Assembly: GCA_963931255.1 (NCBI GenBank)
Contig: OZ006972.1
Location: 682,001 to 746,000 of the forward strand
DNA from: CALUVN01 sp944323595
Lineage (GTDB): Bacteria; Cyanobacteriota; Vampirovibrionia; Gastranaerophilales; Gastranaerophilaceae
Direction: 5' to 3'
Length of the DNA: 64,000 nucleotides
The notes under the pieces are model-generated. The model was not told the origin of the DNA. It saw only the letters and a list, made by a program, of their open reading frames with translations, and did no database searches. The stretch's first letter is position 1; each line of letters starts with the position of its first letter. Shown piece by piece: positions 49,960 to 59,147 of this stretch. Position numbers and translations under genes: made by a program.

Positions 49960-51138
49960 ATGATTATAGCGATATTTATACTGCTGATAGTTATTTTCGC
50001 GATAGTAACCGCAATTGATGCAAGAAATTTTACCCACTCCAAAAATCACCAGCGAAAAGTTAACAACTCCATTGATTTCGGGATGGAATATCTGAGCACC
50101 TGTATTCTCTCAAGCGGGCGCGTAATTTGTTACAAGAATATCAAAAAAGGAATAAATTACGGCAGCCAGCTATACAGTCCGGTAGAACAGGGATGCATGA
50201 TATATTCACTGCTTTTGCTTGAACAGCTTCTCGGGATAGATGATTTGAAAGATAAAAGAATACTTGCGTCCAAATATTTAATAAAAGAGTACATAAAAAA
50301 ATTTGAAAGAAGAAAATATGCCGTAATTTCCCGTTCTAATGAAGATGGAAACGGGAGCAGGCTGGCACGTGTCGGTGCAGCAGGAATGGCACTGGCAGGG
50401 TTGTCAGATTTATGCGGCAAAGAAATTTCTCTGGACAAACTGACTAAAATAGCAGATTTTATTATATCAATGCAGCTGCCGGGAGGCTGGTTTAATCCTG
50501 TATATGACTTAAACTCAAAATCAGCCGTGCAGCAGACAGACGATATAAATTATCAGGGACAGGCCGCACTGGGGCTTTTAACATTATACGAAAAATACCC
50601 GCACCCAAAATACATAAAAGCGGCAAGAAAGGCTTTGTTATGTCTGGCTTATGCAAGGAAAGAGAAAGAAGAGGTTCCTTATGACTACTGGGCAATGATA
50701 GCGACAGAAAAATTATTCCATCACACAAAAGGACGGCTTACAGCTGATGAGATAGAATTACTTCAAAATCATATGCTAAGCATGACTCAATATGTAGTTA
50801 ATAATCAAATCAAAAACCCTGATAATCCTTTATGCGGCGGCTTAAAAGAGGACACGCGTCCTGCGAGCATTGCGCCTATGATAGAGGGATTAATTTCTGC
50901 ATTCAACTGTATAGAGATAGAAAATGTTGATGTAAGAATGCCAATGATGAAAGCAATATATTTAGGCACAAACTTTTTACGCCATCAGCAGATGCAAACG
51001 GGCAGGATGAAAGGCGGCTTGCCTTATGCAAGTGACTGGAGACAGACAGGAGTACCGGATGAAGCGTCGATGATAAAAACCGAATCCGTATGCCACGCAT
51101 TTAACGTCTGGGTAAAATTTCAGGCTCTGTTTAAATAA
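49960..51138 (+). CDS. Membrane-anchored alpha/alpha-toroid protein
   Basis: 392 residues. N-terminal anchor MIIAIFILLIVIFAIVTAI. The rest is repeated helical hairpins with Gly-rich turns, as in alpha/alpha toroid enzymes: GAAGMALAGLSDLCG, SMQLPGGWFNPVYD, NYQGQAALGLLTLYEKY, CGGLKEDTRPASIAPMIEGL, RMKGGLPYASDWRQTG. Such folds occur in glycan-processing enzymes, for example epimerases, lyases and unsaturated hydrolases. I cannot name the activity. Cotranscribed with the Mur ligase, so a role in cell-wall or periplasmic glycan processing is likely. Confidence 0.65.
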   Translation: MIIAIFILLIVIFAIVTAIDARNFTHSKNHQRKVNNSIDFGMEYLSTCILSSGRVICYKNIKKGINYGSQLYSPVEQGCMIYSLLLLEQLLGIDDLKDKRILASKYLIKEYIKKFERRKYAVISRSNEDGNGSRLARVGAAGMALAGLSDLCGKEISLDKLTKIADFIISMQLPGGWFNPVYDLNSKSAVQQTDDINYQGQAALGLLTLYEKYPHPKYIKAARKALLCLAYARKEKEEVPYDYWAMIATEKLFHHTKGRLTADEIELLQNHMLSMTQYVVNNQIKNPDNPLCGGLKEDTRPASIAPMIEGLISAFNCIEIENVDVRMPMMKAIYLGTNFLRHQQMQTGRMKGGLPYASDWRQTGVPDEASMIKTESVCHAFNVWVKFQALFK

Positions 51139-51162
51139 AAATCATCATCAATTTTTTGTTTC

Positions 51163-51951
51163 TTACTCAAAAATCACAACGTTAATTTCAGGTTTACAGT
51201 TAAAACGTACAGGCAGAATACTGGTTCCCAAACCTTTTGTAATTATCATCTTTTTGTCGTTTTCTTCAATATAACCTGAAAGAAACTTTTGACCGTAAGC
51301 AGATGGCACAAGTATAGCCCCGATTACAGGAAACACTACCTGTCCGCCATGGGTATGGCCTGCAAGAATTATGTTGGCATCTCCCCATGCTTTCGGGAAA
51401 ATATCAGGCTGATGACTCAATAATATCGTCGGATGTTTCACTCCATTAAATGCTTTACTCTGATCCGGAAAGCCCGTTGTTAAATCCTCTATTCCCGCTA
51501 TATATATTTTTTTACCTTTAAATGTCACCTGAGCATTGGAATTTCTGAGAACCTTAATCCCGTTTTTCTCCAGAACCCGCTGGATTTTATCTCCTCCGAC
51601 CCACATGTCATGGTTCCCGAGTACCGTATAGACAGGATAATCAGACTTTATATGTGATAATTCATGAGCAATAATCTCAATCGGAAGCGTAGATTTCTCC
51701 TTGTGACCTTTTACAAAATCACCACCCAACAAAATCATATCGGCATTTTGTGCGTTAATTAAATCAACTATTCTTGCTAATCTTGTCGTATCCTTTTTGC
51801 CTACATGAAAATCCGCAGCATATACTATCTTCAACCCTGCAAGCTCTTTATCTTTTACTCTGTACTCTTTTACCGTAAGCATTGACGGCTCAATTTTGAA
51901 TACCCAGATTAAAAGAAATATGGAAATTCCCAGAAGAATAATTTTCATCAT
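51163..51951 (-). CDS. Membrane-anchored metallophosphoesterase (YkuE-like)
   Basis: 262 residues. One N-terminal membrane segment (IILLGISIFLLIWVFKI), then a calcineurin-like phosphoesterase with all metal motifs: VYAADFHVGK, LGGDFVKG, VLGNHDMWVGG, LLSHQPDIFP and GHTHGGQVVFP. It is probably a lipid-linked or nucleotide phosphatase facing outward; YkuE-like members act on UDP-sugar lipids in B. subtilis. It follows the Ski2 gene on the same strand. Confidence 0.88.
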   Translation of the reverse strand: MMKIILLGISIFLLIWVFKIEPSMLTVKEYRVKDKELAGLKIVYAADFHVGKKDTTRLARIVDLINAQNADMILLGGDFVKGHKEKSTLPIEIIAHELSHIKSDYPVYTVLGNHDMWVGGDKIQRVLEKNGIKVLRNSNAQVTFKGKKIYIAGIEDLTTGFPDQSKAFNGVKHPTILLSHQPDIFPKAWGDANIILAGHTHGGQVVFPVIGAILVPSAYGQKFLSGYIEENDKKMIITKGLGTSILPVRFNCKPEINVVIFE

Positions 51952-51979
51952 AAAAATATTATAACATTAAATTTTAACA

Positions 51980-54313
51980 TTAAATTTCAACCGGTGTCCG
52001 GCAAATCAAAGCAAGTGCATCCTCTATGTTATGTGAAAGCTTGTTATAATACTGGAAATCATTTTTATCATCAGAAAATTCCATGCCTGTTTTAGCAATT
52101 AATTTCATCTGCTTCAACAAATCCGCTGTCATGGTAATTTCTTTAAACACACTTCCCTCATTTTTGATTGTACTGCTTAAATCACCGTGGTAGAGAGTTT
52201 TCCAGTTTTCAACGGAATCTTTATTGCGTGAATTTAAATCTGCCCATTCGTAAATATGTTTTGTTGCTTTTGTATCAAGTTGAACCTGTTTATACTCAGA
52301 ATCATACTGGATAATATCATAATTAAATTTTTTCAAACCCTTGTTAAAATCTTCCACAAAATCAACAATTACATCATCTTTATGGTCAAATGCCGCAATC
52401 TGTGCCTGTTCTTTTTTAGCAAAAGGACTTTCATATTTAGGCTGAATATTTGCCATTGTGCCTACTGCGGCAGCAAGTTCTACCGGCGTCATATTCGCTA
52501 ATTTTTTATCATAAATTGCATCAATAATCGGTAATTGTTCATAGCCGTTTAACTTGGATAACAATTCACCTTTCGGAGTTAATTTATGATTAGATTTCAT
52601 AAAGTCCATTTTACGCATAATTTGTCTGCGGGTTGAGAAAATTTTCATCATATCGGAACTTTTCTTTGCTCTTATCTGCTGATTATTATCATAGGCATAA
52701 AATGATTTATCAAAAAGTTCTTTTATCAATTCATCATCCTGAACAGTTTCGTAATACCCTGCAACGAATGAAAAGTCAGGCTTGAAGGCACTTTCCAAAT
52801 CATTTGGTTCGGAATTTATAAGATCCTGAAATTTTTCTGATTGTTCCTTTGTAACTGCCATGGAAATACAGTATCCGATATCATCAATTCCGCGGCGTCC
52901 TGCACGTCCCGCCATCTGATGGAATTTATTCGGGGTAAGTTCTCCTGCAGGAGTTCTTGTTGATGAAATTACCGTAGTTCTTGCCGGCATATTTATGCCT
53001 GCAGATAAGGTTTCCGTTGCGATTACCGCTTTAATAAGTTTTTTGTTAAAAAGTTCTTCTATCAATTCTTTTTGAGCAGGCAAAAGTCCGGCATTATGTA
53101 TGGCATAACCTTTTAATAATGCTTTTTCATCCAGAGATTCGCCGAGATATTTGCCGTTTTGTTTATATGTTTTTATAATATCCAGAATTTCTTTTTGCTC
53201 ATCAGGAGTGTTAAGTTTTTCCCCGAATTTAGCCAGATGATTGAGAATTGCACCGCTTCCGCGTTTACTGAATACAAAGAAAATGGCAGGCAGTTTATCT
53301 TCATTTTTCAGTTTTGTTACCATACGCTGATAGCTCTGCAGATTAGGAACCGGTTCGCGTTTTGAAGTAATTTGTTCATTCTCTGTTTTTTGTTTTGGTT
53401 TTTTCTTATCTTTCTTTTCACTTCTGACCTTTGACGGTGTTCCCTGTTCTCCCTGAACCTGCAGCACTTCAAATTTTAGCGGAACATGCCTGTTTTCGGA
53501 CGGTACATCAATTAAAACCGTATGGACAGGAGCATTTTCTCTTGCACGATATGTGCTCATATCTCTGTCTTTAGAAGATACAATTTCCGCTTTTGAAAAA
53601 TCTTTTGTTACAGCCATCCAGTTAGCAACATCCTTGTTATTACCGATTGTCGCAGAAAGTGACAAAAGCTGAGTATCCGGAGAACTGAGAATAATTGATT
53701 GTTCCCATATTCCGCCCCTATCCGCGTCGCCAAGATAATGAAGTTCATCAAAAATAACTGTTTTAAGGTTATCAAGCATTGGATTATTATGGCTGAATCT
53801 GTCAGAGAGCACCATATTTCTATAAACTTCCGTAGTCATAATAACAATCGGAGCTTCGGGATTAATCTTGTTATCTCCGGTCAAAAGCCCGACATTTTCT
53901 TCTCCGTATATTTTTTGAAAACTTCTGAATTTTTCATTGCTCAAAGCCTTTAGAGGAGTAGTATAAAAAGTTTTGCCTCCGTTTTCCATGTTATTAGTAA
54001 TTGCATAGAGTGCAATAGCTGTTTTCCCTGTACCTGTCGGAGCCGTTACAATTACATCGTTGCCTTTAAGGATATTCATTGCGGAAGCTTTTTGAAATAC
54101 ATCGGGGGAAGCAGTTTCGGGAAGTTTAAAATAATTTTCCTCAAGGGTTTTGTAGTATTCCTTGCCGGTAAAATTAATCAGGCTGTAACCTGATGTATTA
54201 AATTGAGGCAATATATAAGAATCGTGTTTATTTTCTGCTGCATCATTCTGTTTTACCCGTATAAGCTGAGGAATGCCTGTTTTAAACGAAATTCCCGAAA
54301 TTTTATTAATCAT
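51980..54313 (-). CDS. Ski2/Mtr4-like DExH helicase with N-terminal F-K/T-G tags
   Basis: 777 residues. Two tag-like motifs near the N-terminus (KISGISFKTGIP and SLINFTGKEYY). Helicase core: Walker A VTAPTGTGKTAIAL, motif II VIFDELHYLGDADRGG, motif III LSATIGN, motif IV/V region (ATETLSAGINMPARTTV), motif VI QMAGRAGRRGIDDIG. An insertion of ~60 Lys-rich residues (EKKDKKKPKQKTENE) lies between the two lobes. A C-terminal helical domain follows. Such helicases unwind RNA in exosome-like decay. Bacterial Ski2-like proteins exist in Cyanobacteria and relatives. The tag could route it to a compartment or surface, an odd place for an RNA helicase. Confidence 0.85.
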   Translation of the reverse strand: MINKISGISFKTGIPQLIRVKQNDAAENKHDSYILPQFNTSGYSLINFTGKEYYKTLEENYFKLPETASPDVFQKASAMNILKGNDVIVTAPTGTGKTAIALYAITNNMENGGKTFYTTPLKALSNEKFRSFQKIYGEENVGLLTGDNKINPEAPIVIMTTEVYRNMVLSDRFSHNNPMLDNLKTVIFDELHYLGDADRGGIWEQSIILSSPDTQLLSLSATIGNNKDVANWMAVTKDFSKAEIVSSKDRDMSTYRARENAPVHTVLIDVPSENRHVPLKFEVLQVQGEQGTPSKVRSEKKDKKKPKQKTENEQITSKREPVPNLQSYQRMVTKLKNEDKLPAIFFVFSKRGSGAILNHLAKFGEKLNTPDEQKEILDIIKTYKQNGKYLGESLDEKALLKGYAIHNAGLLPAQKELIEELFNKKLIKAVIATETLSAGINMPARTTVISSTRTPAGELTPNKFHQMAGRAGRRGIDDIGYCISMAVTKEQSEKFQDLINSEPNDLESAFKPDFSFVAGYYETVQDDELIKELFDKSFYAYDNNQQIRAKKSSDMMKIFSTRRQIMRKMDFMKSNHKLTPKGELLSKLNGYEQLPIIDAIYDKKLANMTPVELAAAVGTMANIQPKYESPFAKKEQAQIAAFDHKDDVIVDFVEDFNKGLKKFNYDIIQYDSEYKQVQLDTKATKHIYEWADLNSRNKDSVENWKTLYHGDLSSTIKNEGSVFKEITMTADLLKQMKLIAKTGMEFSDDKNDFQYYNKLSHNIEDALALICRTPVEI

Positions 54314-54475
54314 TAGTGCCCCTTTATATTTGAAATTTAATAGTCATACAAAACGCGGGAATAAAAATTTTTGCGGGTTTTAGAATGTATATGTTAAGTA
54401 TTTTTTACAATTTGATTTACGACATGCGGCATGCTAAACTTCAAGTATAAAGGGTAGGATAAGGATTTTACTTAT

Positions 54476-55348
54476 ATGAAAAATATTATTGTTTACACCA
54501 ATCAAAAAGTATCAACGCTTGCCGATGTCTTAGCCGGGATTGATGAAACAAATGTAAGAATTGAAAATGCAGAAAATCTCAGAGATTATGAAACTCTGAA
54601 CCCTGCATTGCTTGTAATAGAAGATGTACCTGATATAAAAGATGTTTTAATGGTAACAAAATTTAAGGTACCTGTTTTATTTATCGGTGAGACATTCAAA
54701 GGCACAACCGTCCGTGCGGTAACTTATGATTTTATTAAGACACCTGTTGATGAATTTGAATTGACAGTACGCGCCAATTCACTTTTAAAAGTAAAAGAAT
54801 TGAGAGATAAATTAAAACTTGTTTCAACAACAGATGAATTAACAGGTCTGCATAACAGAAAATATCTGCACGAACGTCTTGAACAGGAAATCTCCAGAGC
54901 AAAACGTTATGGCACACAATTATCATGCCTGTTGTTTGATTTGGACTTCTTTAAAGTAGTAAACGATATTTACGGATACGACTGGGGCGATGTGCTTTTG
55001 CGTTCTATAGCAGATAAGTTAAAACAGTTAATCCGTAAGGAAGATATTTTGACACGTTACGGTGATGAAGAATTCCTGTTAATATTACCGAACACATCAG
55101 AAGACAATGCATTTTTGTTTGCAGAAAGATTCAGACGTGACATTGAAAAAATGGAATTCATCCCTGCAGGAGAAGAAGAAAGACACCCTATCACAATCTC
55201 CGGCGGTATTTCAACTTACCCGTGTCTGGAAAATACGGAAGAAGATGTAAATACTATTATCCGTTACGCAGAACACGCTTTGTATAATGCGAAAAAACGC
55301 GGTAAGAACAAAATAGTACAATTCTCTCAAATCAATTTGGGAGAATAA
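54476..55348 (+). CDS. GGDEF protein with degenerate active-site motif and receiver-like N-terminus
   Basis: 290 residues. Residues ~1-110 resemble a receiver domain (strand IIVYTNQKV; conserved Lys in DFIKTPVDEFEL), but the expected phospho-acceptor region reads PALLVIEDVPD with Glu-Asp, so phosphorylation is uncertain. Residues ~120-285 are GGDEF: TTDELTGLHNRKYLHERLEQE, FDLDFFKVVNDIYGYDWGD, and the active site as RYGDEEFLLIL, that is G-D-E-E-F instead of G-G-(D/E)-E-F. The second glycine is replaced by Asp, so cyclase activity may be lost or changed and the protein may only bind GTP. Otherwise the domain is complete. A terminator follows. Confidence 0.8.
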   Translation: MKNIIVYTNQKVSTLADVLAGIDETNVRIENAENLRDYETLNPALLVIEDVPDIKDVLMVTKFKVPVLFIGETFKGTTVRAVTYDFIKTPVDEFELTVRANSLLKVKELRDKLKLVSTTDELTGLHNRKYLHERLEQEISRAKRYGTQLSCLLFDLDFFKVVNDIYGYDWGDVLLRSIADKLKQLIRKEDILTRYGDEEFLLILPNTSEDNAFLFAERFRRDIEKMEFIPAGEEERHPITISGGISTYPCLENTEEDVNTIIRYAEHALYNAKKRGKNKIVQFSQINLGE

Positions 55349-55401
55349 AAACAAAAATCCTTTCTGAACACTTAAAAATATAGTGTAAATCTGGTTAATT
55401 A

Positions 55402-55423
55402 GGCGGTATATTACCGCCTTTTT
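55402..55423 (+). terminator. Rho-independent terminator after GGDEF gene
   Basis: GGCGGTA, TAT loop, TACCGCC, then TTTTT. Confidence 0.85.
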
Positions 55424-55478
55424 CATTAAATGAATTAGCCATTTACCGGTAAAATACCTAAAATATGCTATAATAAAA

Positions 55479-57140
55479 ATGATGAACGAGAAACTAAAAC
55501 AAACGCTTAAACTATTACCGGAGCTTCCGGGGTGCTACATATATTACAACAAAGATAATGAGATAATTTATGTCGGCAAAGCTAAAATTCTCAAACGCCG
55601 TGTAAAAAGTTATTTTAACAAAAAACATGACAGCGTAAAAGTTCAGGTGCTGGTGTCACAAATCGACCGACTTGAATATATAATAACAAACACTGAAGTC
55701 GAAGCTTTGATTTTAGAAAGCCATCTGATAAAAAAACATAAACCCCGCTATAATATACTTTTAAAAGATGACAAAAAATATCCGTATTTTCTTGTAACAG
55801 ATGAAGATTTTCCGCGGATATCCGTCGTCAGAAAAAAGAATATGAATCCGGAGAAAGGACGGTATTACGGACCTTATACAGATGTCAGGGCAATGTATTC
55901 GACCCTTGATTTTCTTAAAAAAATTTTTCCGCTGAAACAATGCAAAACCCCTAAATTCAAAGACCGTCCGTGTCTGTACTACCAGATAGGACGCTGTATG
56001 GCACCCTGCCAGAACCTTGTAACAAGCGAAGAATACAAAAATATTGTACATCAGGCAGAACTATTCCTTGCAGGTAAACAAACCGAGCTGATGAAACAGC
56101 TTATGGAACAAATTCAAAAATACTCTGATACCCTGCAGTTTGAAAAAGCCGCGCGCCTGAGAGACAGTTATCTTGATTTAAAAAAGACTCTGGAAAAACA
56201 AAAAGTCGTATACGAAAATACAAAATTGAACGAAGATATAATCTCGCTGATGGCAGATGACGGTATTTTTGCCATAGTTATACTCATGATACGCGAGGGA
56301 CGACTTATAGACAAAAAAGATTTTGTATATGAAGTCGAAGAAGATGACCGTACTGAATTTTTTGCAACCTTTTTCAAAGAATATTACAGCACGCTCTCAC
56401 TTGAATTTCCTGATAAAGTTATCTCCAATGAACTGGAAGCCGTCGGCGAAAAAGCTCTATATGAAGAATGGCTTGAAATTCTTGCAGGTAAGAAAGTTAA
56501 AATAAGTTACGGAAAATCCACGCAGGGAAAAGAGCTTCAGGCGCTTGCAGACAAAAATGCAAAAGTCGTTCTCGATAACGCAAAAATTTCCAAAATGTCA
56601 AAAATCCGTGATGACTTTAACGAAATAGGTTCATACCTTGCAGAAAAACTCCGCCTGACAAATTTTCCGCACAGAATTGAATGCTATGATATTTCTCACA
56701 TTCAAGGCACCAACACTGTTGCATCAATGGTTACATTTATCAATGGACTAAGTAAAAAATCAGAATATAAAAAATTCAAAATTAAAACAACAGAGGGCAA
56801 ACCAGATGACTTTCTTTCGATGAAAGAAGTCCTGACCCGCCGGCTGTCGCATCTTGGAGAAAAAAACTGGGACAAACCGGATTTAATAATCATAGACGGA
56901 GGAAAGGGACAATTATCAAGCGTTATGGAAATTATAAAAGAACTCGGAGTCGAGGGCATTGATGTTGTATCACTGGCAAAACGCAATGAAGAAGTATTTC
57001 TACCCGAGCAATCCGAACCTGTAATTCTCCCGCGAAACTCCAGCGCTCTGTTTTTATTCCAGCGAATAAGAGATGAGGCCCACCGCTTTGCAATAACCTA
57101 CCACAGAAATCTACGCTCTAAAGCACTGAAACACAATTAA
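55479..57140 (+). CDS. uvrC: UvrC, excinuclease ABC subunit C (short form)
   Basis: 553 residues, against ~600-610 in most bacteria. N-terminal GIY-YIG nuclease (CYIYYNKDNEIIYVGKAKILKRRVKSYF in parts), the Cys cluster CPKT-type region (CLYYQIGRCMAPC), a UvrB-binding UVR domain (~200-235), then the RNase H-like nuclease (ECYDISHIQGTNTVASMV, PDLIIIDGGKGQL, DEAHRFAITYHR). The protein ends just after HRNLRSKALKHN, so the C-terminal tandem helix-hairpin-helix domain is missing. It makes both cuts around DNA lesions in nucleotide excision repair. A second Met one codon later is an alternative start. Confidence 0.93.
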   Translation: MMNEKLKQTLKLLPELPGCYIYYNKDNEIIYVGKAKILKRRVKSYFNKKHDSVKVQVLVSQIDRLEYIITNTEVEALILESHLIKKHKPRYNILLKDDKKYPYFLVTDEDFPRISVVRKKNMNPEKGRYYGPYTDVRAMYSTLDFLKKIFPLKQCKTPKFKDRPCLYYQIGRCMAPCQNLVTSEEYKNIVHQAELFLAGKQTELMKQLMEQIQKYSDTLQFEKAARLRDSYLDLKKTLEKQKVVYENTKLNEDIISLMADDGIFAIVILMIREGRLIDKKDFVYEVEEDDRTEFFATFFKEYYSTLSLEFPDKVISNELEAVGEKALYEEWLEILAGKKVKISYGKSTQGKELQALADKNAKVVLDNAKISKMSKIRDDFNEIGSYLAEKLRLTNFPHRIECYDISHIQGTNTVASMVTFINGLSKKSEYKKFKIKTTEGKPDDFLSMKEVLTRRLSHLGEKNWDKPDLIIIDGGKGQLSSVMEIIKELGVEGIDVVSLAKRNEEVFLPEQSEPVILPRNSSALFLFQRIRDEAHRFAITYHRNLRSKALKHN

Positions 57141-57209
57141 TACCGGACTAAAAATTAATAAAAGTTAATACTTTAGCAATAAAGTTTAAAAAATTACTTT
57201 TATAAATGT

Positions 57210-58670
57210 ATGATAAAACCAATTCAAATAGCGGACAGCATTATCGGGATAGGTCAGAAAGCAGCAAAGGAAATAAACGGAACGGAAACGATATCCGAAC
57301 CCTCTGCGCATCTTGCAGAAGCCAGCGGAGAACTGCTGCAGGCTTACCATGGAATCAGCACAAAAAAATTATTTGAAAGTTTTTCCGAATTTACAGAAAA
57401 TTTCAAGAAAAAACTGGCTTCTTATAAAGGCTACGTGCCTGAGGAACTTTTAGTAAAACTGGAAAAACAAACCGATAACAACGATTTTTCTTTACAAAAA
57501 ACAATTGCGGAACACTATTCCGGACTGAATGACTGCAAAACTCTTGACGACGTCAGAAAACTTTATCCTGAAATCAATCCTCCAAATCTTAATTTGGAAG
57601 AAGAAATTGAGACTAAAATAAAAAATATTGTATCAAAAGAAATTTGCGAAGAAGTTGCAAAATTAAAAACAAAAGAAGAAAAACAACTGTTACTTGACGA
57701 ATATTTCAAAGAAAATATCTCAAGACAGGTTGAAAGCTGGGAAATCTACCCTGAATTTAAAGCAATACAAGATAAAGTTGCCAATGAAATTATTGATGGG
57801 AAATATATAAGCACAAGTTCTCTTCAAGATGGCTACAGAGCATTTAATCAAAAAATGCCTCTCCGTTACAGACTTATACACACAGAAAACAGAGAAGCCG
57901 CATTCATCGAAATGTTCAAAGAACATTTCATCAATGGAAAAGGTTATACCGCAATCAACATAAAAACAACAGACGGAAAAGAAATAAATGCCCAGAAGCT
58001 TAAATACAACTGGCCTTTCGGCGAACTCGACAAACATTTCAGAGCATTTATAAAATCAAGTGAACGCAACGCACAGGAATATAAAGCATTATCAACACTG
58101 GATACTCATGAGATAAATTCCGCAATCATGACCAGAACATGGCGAACCAGCGAGCTGCGAAGAGATTTGGGCAACGAAACAGCCTATAAAAAAGACTGGA
58201 GTCTTATAAAACCTGTATGGCAAAAAACAATGTTTCCGGAAACAACATATTACCCTACAGAAAAACTTATCGACGCTTATCTAATCGGCTTGTTTAAGAA
58301 CGGCAAAACCACAGGCAACAAACCCAATCCTATTGAAAAATATTTGGAAACTCCGGAGATGAATAAAACAAAAATTATGCTCCTGAAACGGCTTTACAAA
58401 ACATCAAAAGATTTGGATATGGATAAATCTCTTCTGCAAAGCGATAGATTTAAAGAGTTCAAGGCACAGTTTAATATTGAAGAAATGAAGAAATCAATTG
58501 AAAGCATAGAAGAACATTATAAAAATGCATTCTTCAAACGTTTCTGGACAGATGAAAGAAAGATTCGTTTTACACAGGCGCTCCATCAAAACAGAGAACT
58601 TGCAAACCGGAATATAGAAGTATCGGATAAAATCCTTTCTGATGCCATGGACAGCGTATTTATGGAATAA
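57210..58670 (+). CDS. Large helical protein of unknown function
   Basis: 486 residues, mostly predicted helical, no signal peptide or membrane span. Recognisable pieces: HLAEASGELLQAYHGIST, LLDEYFKENISRQVESWEIYPEF, KMPLRYRLIHTENREAAFIEMF, AIMTRTWRTSELRRDLG. No enzyme motif stands out. It starts 70 bases after uvrC and converges with the next gene (11-base overlap). I do not recognise the family; it is probably specific to this lineage. Confidence 0.6.
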   Translation: MIKPIQIADSIIGIGQKAAKEINGTETISEPSAHLAEASGELLQAYHGISTKKLFESFSEFTENFKKKLASYKGYVPEELLVKLEKQTDNNDFSLQKTIAEHYSGLNDCKTLDDVRKLYPEINPPNLNLEEEIETKIKNIVSKEICEEVAKLKTKEEKQLLLDEYFKENISRQVESWEIYPEFKAIQDKVANEIIDGKYISTSSLQDGYRAFNQKMPLRYRLIHTENREAAFIEMFKEHFINGKGYTAINIKTTDGKEINAQKLKYNWPFGELDKHFRAFIKSSERNAQEYKALSTLDTHEINSAIMTRTWRTSELRRDLGNETAYKKDWSLIKPVWQKTMFPETTYYPTEKLIDAYLIGLFKNGKTTGNKPNPIEKYLETPEMNKTKIMLLKRLYKTSKDLDMDKSLLQSDRFKEFKAQFNIEEMKKSIESIEEHYKNAFFKRFWTDERKIRFTQALHQNRELANRNIEVSDKILSDAMDSVFME

Positions 58671-59130
58671 ACTTTTTATCCGGATAGAAAAAAGCTCTTA
58701 TTCTTTTCCATAAATTAGTATATTTTGATTTTTGAGAAACTAAAGTAGTTTGCATATTTTCGGTGTTCACTTCATGATGAGAAGTTGAGTCGATTTTATA
58801 TTTCCAGTTTCTGATATTCGGAATATTATCAAGCATATATTCTTTTGCGTCTTCAAAATTCCGCCCTGCGTAGGCAATTTCATACTCATGCGTATCAACT
58901 CCGTTAACTTTATGCGGATGTTTGTACCTTGTAACAATTCTGAAAAATAAAGCCTGCCTTTCATTATAAAAATTAAGTGACAAAAAATGGTCTAAAGATT
59001 TATTGACCGTATAATGTTTTAATTGATGTATAATCTGCCTGCATTGAGGAGCATATTGTCTTGCAGTCAGGTTTGAATAATACACCCTGCCTTTAAAATC
59101 CACAGATTGACTATCTGTATTTATCCGCAT
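58660..59130 (-). CDS. Lineage-specific protein with N-terminal DFKG tag
   Basis: 156 residues, ribosome-binding site GAGG directly before the start. It begins MRINTDSQSVDFKGRVYYS, the F-K-G tag again. A small alpha/beta domain follows (LNFYNERQALFFRIVTRY, then EYEIAYAGRNFEDAKEYMLDNI), ending in a basic-aromatic tail (LWKRIRAFFYPDKKFIP). No family known. It is 17 bases after the MFS gene and on the same strand, hence probably cotranscribed with it. Confidence 0.62.
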   Translation of the reverse strand: MRINTDSQSVDFKGRVYYSNLTARQYAPQCRQIIHQLKHYTVNKSLDHFLSLNFYNERQALFFRIVTRYKHPHKVNGVDTHEYEIAYAGRNFEDAKEYMLDNIPNIRNWKYKIDSTSHHEVNTENMQTTLVSQKSKYTNLWKRIRAFFYPDKKFIP

Positions 59131-59147
59131 ATATACCTCAATTGCTT

